DNA from: an uncultured Bacteriovoracaceae bacterium
GTDB lineage: Bacteria; Bdellovibrionota; Bacteriovoracia; Bacteriovoracales; Bacteriovoracaceae
NCBI GenBank assembly: GCA_938034385.1
Contig: CALHLC010000037.1
Coordinates: 1 to 52,375 of the forward strand
DNA: 52,375 bases
Direction: 5' to 3'
Numbering within the stretch: the first letter of the stretch is position 1; every line of letters starts with the position of its first letter. The notes beneath the pieces were generated by a model. That model searched no databases. It worked only from the letters and a program-made list of their open reading frames with translations, and had not been told where the DNA came from. A program made the position numbers and the translations under genes. Shown piece after piece: positions 25,169 through 34,200 of the stretch.

Positions 25169-25837
25169 ATGACAAATTTAAGTAGATCGAAAAATAAAAG
25201 AGCTGAGTATATTCATCAAAGATTAGAAGAACTCTTTCCAGAAACTCCAATACCATTGGATCATAAAGACCCCTATACTTTGTTAATTGCTGTTTTGCTA
25301 TCTGCTCAATGCACTGATGTGAGGGTAAATAAAATAACTCCAAAACTTTTTAAAAAAGCTGATACCCCCAAAAAAATGATTAAGCTCGATGTGAAAGAGA
25401 TTGAGGATATTATTAGACCTTGTGGATTGTCTCCAAGGAAATCTAAAGCAATTTGGGAACTATCTCATATATTGATTAATGAACATGACTCTAAAGTTCC
25501 TCAAAATCTAATAGATTTGGAAAAGCTTCCCGGCGTGGGCCATAAAACAGCTTCAGTTGTTATGAGTCAGGCCTTTGGAGAACCCATGTTTCCCGTTGAT
25601 ACGCATATTCATAGGTTGGCTCAAATTTGGGGGCTTACTAATGGAAGGAACGTTAAGCAGACTGAAAAAGATTTGAAGGCACTTTTTCCTAAGCAATCTT
25701 GGAATAAGCTTCATCTTCAAATCATCTTTTATGGGAGAGAATATTGCCAAGCCAGAGGTTGTGATGGACTTAGATGTGATATGTGCCAAGAGATGTATCC
25801 TAATCGGAAAACTATAAAGGCCTACAAAAAACCTTAA
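25169..25837 (+). CDS. nth: Endonuclease III (DNA glycosylase/AP lyase)
   Basis: Removes oxidised pyrimidines and nicks the abasic site in base excision repair. 222 residues. The helix-hairpin-helix LPGVGHKTA includes the Schiff-base lysine K126, and D144 (FPVDTHIHRL) is the catalytic aspartate, matching K120 and D138 of E. coli. The C-terminal cluster cysteines are C193, C198, C203 and C206. This spacing is not the classical C-x6-C-x2-C-x5-C; the last cysteine is missing and another has been gained. The ATG at 25169 gives the family N-terminus. Confidence 0.94.
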   Translation: MTNLSRSKNKRAEYIHQRLEELFPETPIPLDHKDPYTLLIAVLLSAQCTDVRVNKITPKLFKKADTPKKMIKLDVKEIEDIIRPCGLSPRKSKAIWELSHILINEHDSKVPQNLIDLEKLPGVGHKTASVVMSQAFGEPMFPVDTHIHRLAQIWGLTNGRNVKQTEKDLKALFPKQSWNKLHLQIIFYGREYCQARGCDGLRCDMCQEMYPNRKTIKAYKKP

Positions 25838-25929
25838 GTACTTTCATAGTCTTACAATACTTACCAATATTAGTTTATCCACATAAACTGATAGAAACTA
25901 ATGATTAGTTTGATCTATGAGGAAATAGT

Positions 25930-27144
25930 ATGAAAACACTTGTATCTGTATTGGCACTTTTAATTTCATTGAACACTTTGGCTAAAGAATCTTTTTTGTA
26001 TATGCAAAAAGATGTAGCTCAAATTGTTGAAAAAGATTTGGGAGTAAAGTTTTCGAAAAAATCCTTAGATAAAAAGAATTACTTATTAAAAGTTAAAGAA
26101 AAGGATGTTGAAAAGATTTCAGGGTCTATTCATTCAAAACTTCATAATTGTGGTGGTTTCTTTAATTTTGATTCTGAGGAAGAAGCTAATAGGTATATAG
26201 CTGACATGCATAAGAATAAAAAAGCTTCTAGTGCTAGAAACTTAATTTTTCTTAAAGAGTTAGACTTAGAAAAGACAAGAAAAGGTATTACAAAAGCTGT
26301 TGATGAGGTTCAGGAAATAAAAATCAGAGAAATGATTGAAAAGCTTTCTTCGTTTAAAACTAGGTTTTATCAATCCGAAACCGGAGTTGAAGCAGCAGAG
26401 TACATTGCTAAAAAATGGAAAAGTATTATCAAAAATCGGACAGATGCTTCTGTAGCTTTATTTGAACATTCTTGGAAGCAACCATCAGTAATTTTAAGAA
26501 TTGAGGGTGAAACGAAAGATGCTATTGTGCTAGGTGGACATTTAGATTCAGTAGTACAAAAAGGTCTTATTATACCTAGGATTGATCCTCATGCTGTTTC
26601 TCCGGGAGCAGATGATAATGCATCAGGTATTGCTACTATTACCGAAGTCTTAAGAGTGATTGTTGAGAAAAACTTTAAACCTAAGCGAACAATATTTTTT
26701 ATGGGTTATGCTGCAGAGGAAGTTGGCTTAAAAGGATCTAAAGAAATTGCTAAAGTTTTTACTAAAAATGACTTTGGTTACAACGTCCAAGCTGCTATTC
26801 AGTTTGACATGACAAATTTCAAAGGTTCAAGCAAAGAAATGTATCTTATATCTGATGAGAAACACACTAATAAAGAGCTTACAAATTACCTTGGTAGTTT
26901 AATAGATAGATATGTGAAAGTAGAGTGGGGAGTATCTAAGTGTGGATATGCATGTTCAGATCATGCTTCTTGGAATAATGCAGGAGTTCCAGCTGCTTTT
27001 CCTTTTGAAGCAAGTTTTAAGGGAGCAAACAAGAAAATACACTCATCTCATGATACGATTGAGCAATCTAACGGAGTAGCTGATCATGCTGTAAACTTTG
27101 CTAAGCTAGGAGTAGCTTATGCAATGGATTTAAGTAAAAAGTAA
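25930..27144 (+). CDS. Secreted M28 zinc aminopeptidase
   Basis: A secreted di-zinc aminopeptidase like the Vibrio/Aeromonas leucyl aminopeptidases. A signal peptide (1-18, cleavage near TLA) is followed by an N-terminal propeptide to about 130. The metal and catalytic residues are H204 (GGHLDS), D228/D229 (GADDNASG), E263 and E264 (AAEEVG), D293 (FDMTNF) and H345 (SDHASW). Two cysteines bracket the last region (CGYAC), as in the Vibrio enzyme. 404 residues, with no C-terminal prepeptidase domain. GAGGAA precedes the ATG. It would digest peptides outside the cell or in a prey cell. Confidence 0.93.
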   Translation: MKTLVSVLALLISLNTLAKESFLYMQKDVAQIVEKDLGVKFSKKSLDKKNYLLKVKEKDVEKISGSIHSKLHNCGGFFNFDSEEEANRYIADMHKNKKASSARNLIFLKELDLEKTRKGITKAVDEVQEIKIREMIEKLSSFKTRFYQSETGVEAAEYIAKKWKSIIKNRTDASVALFEHSWKQPSVILRIEGETKDAIVLGGHLDSVVQKGLIIPRIDPHAVSPGADDNASGIATITEVLRVIVEKNFKPKRTIFFMGYAAEEVGLKGSKEIAKVFTKNDFGYNVQAAIQFDMTNFKGSSKEMYLISDEKHTNKELTNYLGSLIDRYVKVEWGVSKCGYACSDHASWNNAGVPAAFPFEASFKGANKKIHSSHDTIEQSNGVADHAVNFAKLGVAYAMDLSKK

Positions 27145-27156
27145 ATGATTATTATG

Positions 27157-27188
27157 GGAGCTTAGTTTTAAGCTCCTATCTCTTTTCA
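27157..27188 (+). terminator. Terminator after the M28 peptidase gene
   Basis: GGAGCTTA-GTTT-TAAGCTCC is a perfect 8-bp stem followed by the pyrimidine-rich TATCTCTTTTC. The T-run is interrupted, so efficiency is uncertain. Confidence 0.65.
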
Positions 27189-27217
27189 AATTCAATTAAA
27201 TTAATGAAAATCAGTTA

Positions 27218-27928
27218 ATGGAAATGAGCGATAAAAATCCGATTAACGAATTAATAATTAATATTATTATTCCTATTTTAGTTTTGAACAAAGCTGGGAA
27301 GTACTTAGGAGATAATGGGCAAACATATGCCCTGATTATCGCTTTATTGATTCCTGCAATTTATATGGTGATGGATTTTATAAAGTTTAAAAAACCAAAC
27401 TTCATTTCAATTCTTGGGTTTGTAAGCATTTTATTAACTGGAGGAATTGCTCTCTTACAACTTGAAGGATTCTGGTTTGCAGTAAAAGAAGCTGCAATTC
27501 CGGCTTTGATAGGAGTAGTTGTTTTTATATCTGCATTCACAAAAAAACCATTAATGAGATTATTATTTAATGAATCTATCATGAAAATGGACTTGATCGA
27601 GCAAAGACTAGAAGAGCAAAATACAAAGCCTCAATTTAATCAACATGTAAAAAAATCGACAGTTCTTTTTTCGCTTTCGTTTTTTTTTAGTGCTATTTTA
27701 AATTACGTTCTGGCCATGAGGATTTTCCAGCCAATAGATGAAGCTTTGCCTGAATTAACTAGGACTGAGATTTTAAATGAACAAATAGCGGATATGACTT
27801 GGCAAGGTTATATCGTCATTATGATCCCAAGCCTTGTGATTATGGCTGCTTTGATGTGGTATTTATTTAAAGGTATTAAAGAATTAACTGGTCTTGGAAT
27901 GAATGACGTCATAAAAGAGAAGAACTAA
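27218..27928 (+). CDS. VC0807-like multi-pass membrane protein
   Basis: A 236-residue inner-membrane protein. About six hydrophobic segments appear, including IINIIIPILVL near the N-terminus, two spans at about 30-80, one near 90-105, one at about 145-167 and one near the C-terminus. It resembles the VC0807 family, related to the septation protein A (YciB) fold. Two ATG codons lie six bases apart and neither has a strong ribosome site. Its stop is immediately followed by the TTG of the HAD gene, which indicates translational coupling. Confidence 0.7.
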   Translation: MEMSDKNPINELIINIIIPILVLNKAGKYLGDNGQTYALIIALLIPAIYMVMDFIKFKKPNFISILGFVSILLTGGIALLQLEGFWFAVKEAAIPALIGVVVFISAFTKKPLMRLLFNESIMKMDLIEQRLEEQNTKPQFNQHVKKSTVLFSLSFFFSAILNYVLAMRIFQPIDEALPELTRTEILNEQIADMTWQGYIVIMIPSLVIMAALMWYLFKGIKELTGLGMNDVIKEKN

Positions 27929-28576
27929 TTGAAGGTTTGGAATTCAATACCTTCTGAAGTTGAAATTAGAAAAAATTATCCGGAACATTCAATTTGTGTA
28001 TTTGATATGGATGGGACATTAATTGATTCCGAACCAGCACATATATTATCTTTACAAAAAATTTTAAAAAAAGAAGGAATTGATTGGGAAATAGAGAAGG
28101 TTTTCAATGAGTTCACAGGCAAAGCTGATGAGAATTGTTTTAAAAAAATATTAGAGATTTATCCTGAGTTTTCCATGAACCTTCAAGGTTTTTTAGATTA
28201 CAAAAATCTCGATCTGCTTAATAGCTTTGAGCAATTACATTCAAGATCAGAGCTAATCAATAAAAATATTCATAGTTTATTAGAAGAGATGTGTAGAAAA
28301 AAATGGAGATTGGCCTTAGTTACAGCAAGTGAAGATATTCTTTTACAAAAGATACTTGACCTTCTTGGGCGAGAACTTTTTGAATTTTCTTTATCTACAA
28401 AAGATACAATTTTACAAAAACCTAATCCTGCACCTTATTTATTAGCTTTTAAAAAGTTTAAAGTAAGTAATCCTGAAGATGTGATAATATTCGAGGATTC
28501 TCCTACGGGACTCCAAGCTGCCAAAAGTAGTGGGGCAATAGTGAATAAGGTTGAGTGGTTTGAAAACTTAGATTAA
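27929..28576 (+). CDS. HAD family hydrolase, subfamily IA
   Basis: A 215-residue phosphatase or phosphomutase of the beta-phosphoglucomutase/GPH type. Motif I is VFDMDGTLIDSEP with the two catalytic aspartates (about 24 and 26), motif II is the Thr of LVTASED, motif III the Lys of KPNPAPYL, and motif IV IIFEDSPTGLQAAKSSGA. The cap domain sits between motif I and II. The substrate cannot be predicted. It starts with TTG directly after the preceding stop. The TIGR03546 gene follows. Confidence 0.88.
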   Translation: MKVWNSIPSEVEIRKNYPEHSICVFDMDGTLIDSEPAHILSLQKILKKEGIDWEIEKVFNEFTGKADENCFKKILEIYPEFSMNLQGFLDYKNLDLLNSFEQLHSRSELINKNIHSLLEEMCRKKWRLALVTASEDILLQKILDLLGRELFEFSLSTKDTILQKPNPAPYLLAFKKFKVSNPEDVIIFEDSPTGLQAAKSSGAIVNKVEWFENLD

Positions 28577-28587
28577 TCTTAAATCTA

Positions 28588-29112
28588 ATGACCATTATAC
28601 TTAAAGAAATTTTTAATCTTATTAGAATCTTAAACTCTGAAACAGGAGCAGGGCAAATTGCATTTGGAATTTGCTTAGGATTTATTTTAGGGCTATCACC
28701 TTGGGTAAGCTTACAAGCAATTATCATTTTCTTAATGATTCTAATTTTTAGAGTTCAAGCGGCTGCGGCCTTAACTTCAGCTTTCTTCTTTTCATTTATT
28801 GCGTATCTCTTTGATCCAATGATTCATAAACTTGGTAAGTATGTTTTGAAACACGATAGCTTGGAGCTTCTATGGAGTAAAATGTATAATGCTCCTTTAG
28901 TTCCTTACACTCAGTTCAATAATTCCATTGTGATGGGTGGAGCCGTTATTGGAATTATTCTCGCTCCCATTATTTATATATTATCTTATTCAATCATAAA
29001 AAAGTATCAAGACCTTATTGTTTCGCGTTTTAAAGAAACTAGAATTTGGAAATTTATTAAAGGATCAGTTCTTTATAACTGGTATAGTACATATGAAAAA
29101 TTCAAATCCTAA
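28588..29112 (+). CDS. TIGR03546 family membrane protein
   Basis: A 174-residue protein with three or four membrane segments. It contains the glycine-rich GQIAFGICLGFILGLSPWVSLQ segment characteristic of TIGR03546, and FDPMIHKLG in the second loop. It is of unknown function and, as far as I recall, always sits next to TIGR03545; here the downstream gene starts inside its last 20 bases. The pair recurs in diverse Gram-negatives, so a joint envelope role is plausible but unproven. Confidence 0.85.
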   Translation: MTIILKEIFNLIRILNSETGAGQIAFGICLGFILGLSPWVSLQAIIIFLMILIFRVQAAAALTSAFFFSFIAYLFDPMIHKLGKYVLKHDSLELLWSKMYNAPLVPYTQFNNSIVMGGAVIGIILAPIIYILSYSIIKKYQDLIVSRFKETRIWKFIKGSVLYNWYSTYEKFKS

Positions 29113-31024
29113 AGGAATTAAAATTTTCAGAGGAAAGATCTTATCTTTATTAGTCTTGATTGGGATATTAGTTGCTGTGTATATAAACTTTTTTATGGAT
29201 ATGCACTTACGTTGGGGCATAAGAAAAATCCTGACAGATGCCAATTGTGCTCAAGTAGATATTGGAACAGTTAAGACTGACTTGAAAAATGCTAAATTAT
29301 ATATGAATAATCTTCGTATAACGAATTATCATATTCCAGAGGAAAACTTATTAAACTTTGATAAGATAACTTTCGAGTTTTTGTGGGATGGATTACTTCG
29401 CAAGAAATTTATTATAGAAAATTCTAACATTAATGAATTAAGCTTTCATGAAAATAGGAAGCAAGTAGGTTCAACTTTTCCGATCTGTAAAAAAAGACAA
29501 CTAAAAGAAAGCGGAATAGATGAAAAAATCAAGACACAAAAAGAAAAGATCTTTGAAGACAATGCTATTGCAGGCTTGATTTCATTGCTTCAAGGTGATG
29601 GGAATATCAAGGAAAAAATAAAAAATATAAAATTAGATCTAAAAACCGAGAAAAGAATTAAAGAGTTAGAAATCTTGATTAAAGAAAAGAAATCTCAATG
29701 GAGTAAAGAGTATGAGGAGTTAAAGAGCTTTGAGGATGTAAAAGCTTTATATGCACAAGCCAAGAAATTAAAGATTAGTGATGACCCTATAGAATTAGCT
29801 TCTACTATAAAACAAGCTGTAAGTATTCATAATGAAACTCAGGATAAAGTTGAACAATATAAAAAAAGAATTTCAAATTTAAGAATGGATGTTAAGAATT
29901 TTAAAAATAAAACAGCTGACCTTGATTCTCTAGTGAAAGAAGATACTAAATATTTAAAGAAATACTTTAATCTTCCAGATGTAAATCTTTCAAGTTTTTC
30001 TCAAGATATTTTTAAAAGTTATATTGATGGAGTTGTTGCTCCTTATATGAGGTATTGGCATGCCTTTAAAAGAAAAATACCTCAGATGAATAAAAAAGAT
30101 GACTCAAAATTAGAGCCAAAGAAAAGAGCAAGTGGGGTCACTTATCATTATCCAAAGACCCATTCTTATCCAAGCTTTTGGCTAAAAAAACTAGAGCTGA
30201 CTTCAAGGTCACAATTGGTAAAGAATCAAGATAATACAAGTTATACTTTTAAAGGATATTTAAAAGATTTTTCATCAGACGAGAGAATTGTTGGTAAACC
30301 TATGAACTTTAATTTAGATGGAGGACTACCTGTTCAACAAATTCAAGGAATTAATGTTGATGGTACAGTAAAGAGAAATTATGATAGTGGAGAATATGAA
30401 TCTAAGATTAAGGGAGCCATAAACTCTTATCCTGTGAAGTTAATTAAACTAGGGGACTCTAGTGACTTTAAATTACATTTAAGAAACGCTATTGCTAAGA
30501 CTACATTTGAAGGCGGGATTAATGGAGCTCAAAGTAGTATTAAATTAAGGACTGCTTTTCAAAATGTTGATTGGTTAATAGAAACTCAAAAAGATAAAGT
30601 AACTAAGATCTTAAAGTCTGTTTTGGATAAAATTCCAGATGTTTCTTTAAAGAGTTTTTTCTCTGGTAACTTTTTAAGTCCAAAAATTGATATTAGTTCA
30701 GACTTTGATATGAGATTTAAAGATGGAATTCAAAAATTTGTTGGTGAGAAATTGAAAGAAGGTGAATTGAAATTAAGAAAAATAGTGGATGAGAAAATTA
30801 GCTCAGAAAAAAAGAGGTTTTTTTCTCAATTGGGCTCTGCCGAAAAAGGCCTTCTAATGCCTTTACTGGAGAGTGAGAATAATCTAGTGAGCATGCAAGG
30901 GGCAATTCAAAAGATTAGACAAGACTTCGAGTCTCAGCAAAAACTCAAGGCCAAGAAAAAAGTAGAGTCAGAGTTAAATAAAGGTATTATTAAATTAAAA
31001 GATAAGCTAAAGCTTGGCTTTTGA
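29093..31024 (+). CDS. TIGR03545 family envelope protein
   Basis: A 643-residue protein anchored by one N-terminal membrane span (about 15-33). An AsmA-like beta segment follows (RWGIRKILTDANCAQV, VKTDLKNAKLYMNNLRI), then a long charged coiled-coil region (about 130-290) and a further beta-rich part. A coiled coil closes the C-terminus. This matches the layout of TIGR03545 and recalls AsmA/TamB-like periplasmic proteins. The ATG at 29093 lies in the end of the TIGR03546 gene; the upstream in-frame start has no support. Function unknown. Confidence 0.82.
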   Translation: MKNSNPKGIKIFRGKILSLLVLIGILVAVYINFFMDMHLRWGIRKILTDANCAQVDIGTVKTDLKNAKLYMNNLRITNYHIPEENLLNFDKITFEFLWDGLLRKKFIIENSNINELSFHENRKQVGSTFPICKKRQLKESGIDEKIKTQKEKIFEDNAIAGLISLLQGDGNIKEKIKNIKLDLKTEKRIKELEILIKEKKSQWSKEYEELKSFEDVKALYAQAKKLKISDDPIELASTIKQAVSIHNETQDKVEQYKKRISNLRMDVKNFKNKTADLDSLVKEDTKYLKKYFNLPDVNLSSFSQDIFKSYIDGVVAPYMRYWHAFKRKIPQMNKKDDSKLEPKKRASGVTYHYPKTHSYPSFWLKKLELTSRSQLVKNQDNTSYTFKGYLKDFSSDERIVGKPMNFNLDGGLPVQQIQGINVDGTVKRNYDSGEYESKIKGAINSYPVKLIKLGDSSDFKLHLRNAIAKTTFEGGINGAQSSIKLRTAFQNVDWLIETQKDKVTKILKSVLDKIPDVSLKSFFSGNFLSPKIDISSDFDMRFKDGIQKFVGEKLKEGELKLRKIVDEKISSEKKRFFSQLGSAEKGLLMPLLESENNLVSMQGAIQKIRQDFESQQKLKAKKKVESELNKGIIKLKDKLKLGF

Positions 31025-31269
31025 TTCTTCTCTATTCACTAATTAGTTGGACTTTATCCCCTATAATTTTGAGCTAAAAATAGACTTTAGGAAATAGAGT
31101 AATTGCCAAGAAAACGCAGCACTTTTATCAAGTATGAGCATTGAATGATAAATCTTAAGTGACTGATATTATTACCTTTTAAGTTCTTCCCCTTTGAAAA
31201 CTAGATCTAACTTATAATTTTGGGACTATTTAACTTTAGTGAGAGAGATATATAAAAAAAGGATGTAGA

Positions 31270-34200
31270 ATGATTTTTTTGCGGTACGTATGTTGTTTAT
31301 TTCTGCTTTTAGGTTGTCAGGATGCAAGTTTTTACCAAGACGGTGTTGCAACAGGTGAGATTAACTTACCGGATAATCGAGAGCAAGATGAAGATGATAA
31401 TATCATTGATCAATTTAGAAACTGTGATGACCTTAATCACGGTGAATCTATTGATTTAATGTTATTTGAAAAACAGGTTGTCGAATTTGGCGAGCAGTGT
31501 AAAGAGGTAGATGTTACAAAGTCATGTGATGATGGAATAGTTTCTTATTCATCTGAAGGTGAACTAGTTAATATTGATGATTATTTTGAAGAGTGTGAAG
31601 AAACAGATGCTCTAGCATGTGGGAATATTCCTCATGGTGGGACAATGACACGAGTTAGATTTCAGGATTCACAAGTTGCCTTTGGTGGAACGTGTGAAAG
31701 TGAAACTCAGACAAGTGTTTGTTATAATGGATCTCTTTCAGATTTCTCTGGAAGTTATAGTTTTGAAACTTGTAATGTCGGTGATGCTAAGTCATGTGAT
31801 GGTTTAGGACACGGAAGTAGTGAAACTCGAACAAGGTTTGAAACTCCTACAGTAGTTTATGGTGGAACTTGTAACTCTGAAGAACAAACAAGAACCTGTA
31901 ATAATGGAACTGTTTCAGATTGGTCTGGAACATTTACTAATACAACTTGTATGGTAGAGGATGCCAAATCATGTGGAGATACAGCTCACAATGGAGTTGA
32001 ATCAAGAACAATGTATCAAGATTCTGAGGTTGAAAACGGAGGACAATGTGTTTCTGAGCAACAAACCAGAACTTGTACTAATGGTGACCTTTCAGCATGG
32101 TCAGGTAGTTTTAAGAATGAAGCTTGTATAGTTGGAGATCCTAAGGATTGTGGAGATTTATCTCACCTAGGAACTGAGACCAGAGTGAGGTATGAGAAAT
32201 CTCTAGTAGGATTTGATTTAGAATGCCAGAGTGAAGAGCAAAACAGAACTTGTAATGACGGGACATTATCGGATTGGTCTGGATCATATACTAAAGATTC
32301 ATGTGTTAATGAAGACCCAAAAAATTGTGGAGATTTAAATCACAATAGTTCTGAAACAAGAATAATGTTTAAAAGCGAGAAAGTAAGCCATGGTGGACTA
32401 TGTGAGTCTGAAACTCAAAGTAGAGAGTGCCATAATGGTGAACTTTCAGATTGGACAGGAAGCTATACTCAAGAGAGCTGTCAGGTTGAAGATCCAAAAA
32501 ACTGTGGAGATATTCAACATGGTGAAAGTGAAGATAGATTAAGGTATGAATCAATCTCAGTTAATTTTGGTGAAACTTGTAGTTCAGAAAAACAAGTAAG
32601 AACTTGTTCAGATGGAGAAATGAGTGAATGGACAGGATCATATGAAAATTCATCTTGTATAGTCAAAGATCCGCTGACTTGTGGAGATACAGCTCACAAT
32701 GGTGAAGAAACAAGAACTATGTTTAAGAAATCAAGCGTAGATCATGGTGATGTATGTGAGTCTGAAAAACAAGTAAGAACTTGTTCTAATGGAACAATGA
32801 GTGGATGGTCAGGAAGCTTTACTGAAGTTTCTTGTATTGTTAAAGATCCAGCTGCATGTGGAAATACTACAAGTGGATCAGTTGAAACAAGAACTAGATA
32901 TTTAGAAAGTACAGTAGCTTATGGTGGTAAGTGTGAATCACAAGTTCAAGAGAGACTATGTACTAATGGAAGCTTTGGAAACTGGAGCGGAACTTATACT
33001 AATGAGTCTTGTGAAGTTGAAGCAGCTAAGAATTGTGGAAATATTGAACATGGTGGTTCTGAGAGTAGAACGAGATTTGAAAACTCAATTGTTGGATTTG
33101 GAGATCAGTGTAAGTCTGAGCTTCAACAAAGAACTTGTAACAATGGTGAATTAGGGAAATGGTCAGGAAGCTATACTCACCTTGATTGCTCTGTAGATGT
33201 AGCTAAGAGTTGTGGTGATACAGCCGACGGAGATTATGAGTTTAGAAAGAAATATAAGTCAGAAGTTGCAAATTTTGGTGAAGTATGTGAGCAAGAAGAG
33301 CAAAAGAGACAATGTATTAATGGGAACTTCAGTGAGTGGAGTGGATCGTTTGAAAAAGATAAATGTGAAGCTGCTAAACCGAAAAATTGTGGAGATGTTA
33401 TTCACGGTGGAATAGAAGTTCGAGTAAGATATGAAACTGACGTAATTAATAAAGGTGAATCTTGTAAATCAGAAGAGCAAAAAAGAGAATGTGTTAATGG
33501 TGAATTTGGTTCATGGTCAGGTAGTTATGAAGAAGAAACATGTAGAAGAATAAGAAATTGTGCTTTTAATGGCGGTATGATTCCTCACGGTGAGAATGCA
33601 TCAAGAGTAAGATTTAGATCAGAGCTTGTTCCTTCTGGAGAGACTTGTGAAAAAGAAGAGCAACTTGCATTATGTGAAGATGGTGTAATTGGTGATTTTG
33701 ATGGAAGTTATGAGCATGAAACATGTGATGTTAAAGGTGAAGAATGTCATAAAGGTAAAGTACTAACTATTACTATCGATAAAGATGGTGACGGTTTAGG
33801 TGATACAGAACCTGTTGAGATAATTTCTTACAAAGGTCAGTACAATAATGCTGATAACTATAACTATTACTCATGGTCGGCACATCCACATATTGGGCCA
33901 AACCCAGATGGATATAAGTCACATGCATACCTTTATGAAGGACCTGATGGATTATCATTCCAGTTCTACTTCAATAAAGATAAAATTAAAGGAGAGCAGT
34001 ACAATGGATCTCCAAATAGTGTAGTAAAGCTTGATATCTTAACTGAAGGTAATCACTTTGATGATGCTGTAATCTTAGCTGATGATAAAAATGAACTTAA
34101 GTATAAAGGTGAAGTAAATGGACAAAACCTTTATGAAGGAAGATTTCACTACTGGTATAATACTGATGGTGGTGTAATTGGACCGTTTAATGGGGAAGAT

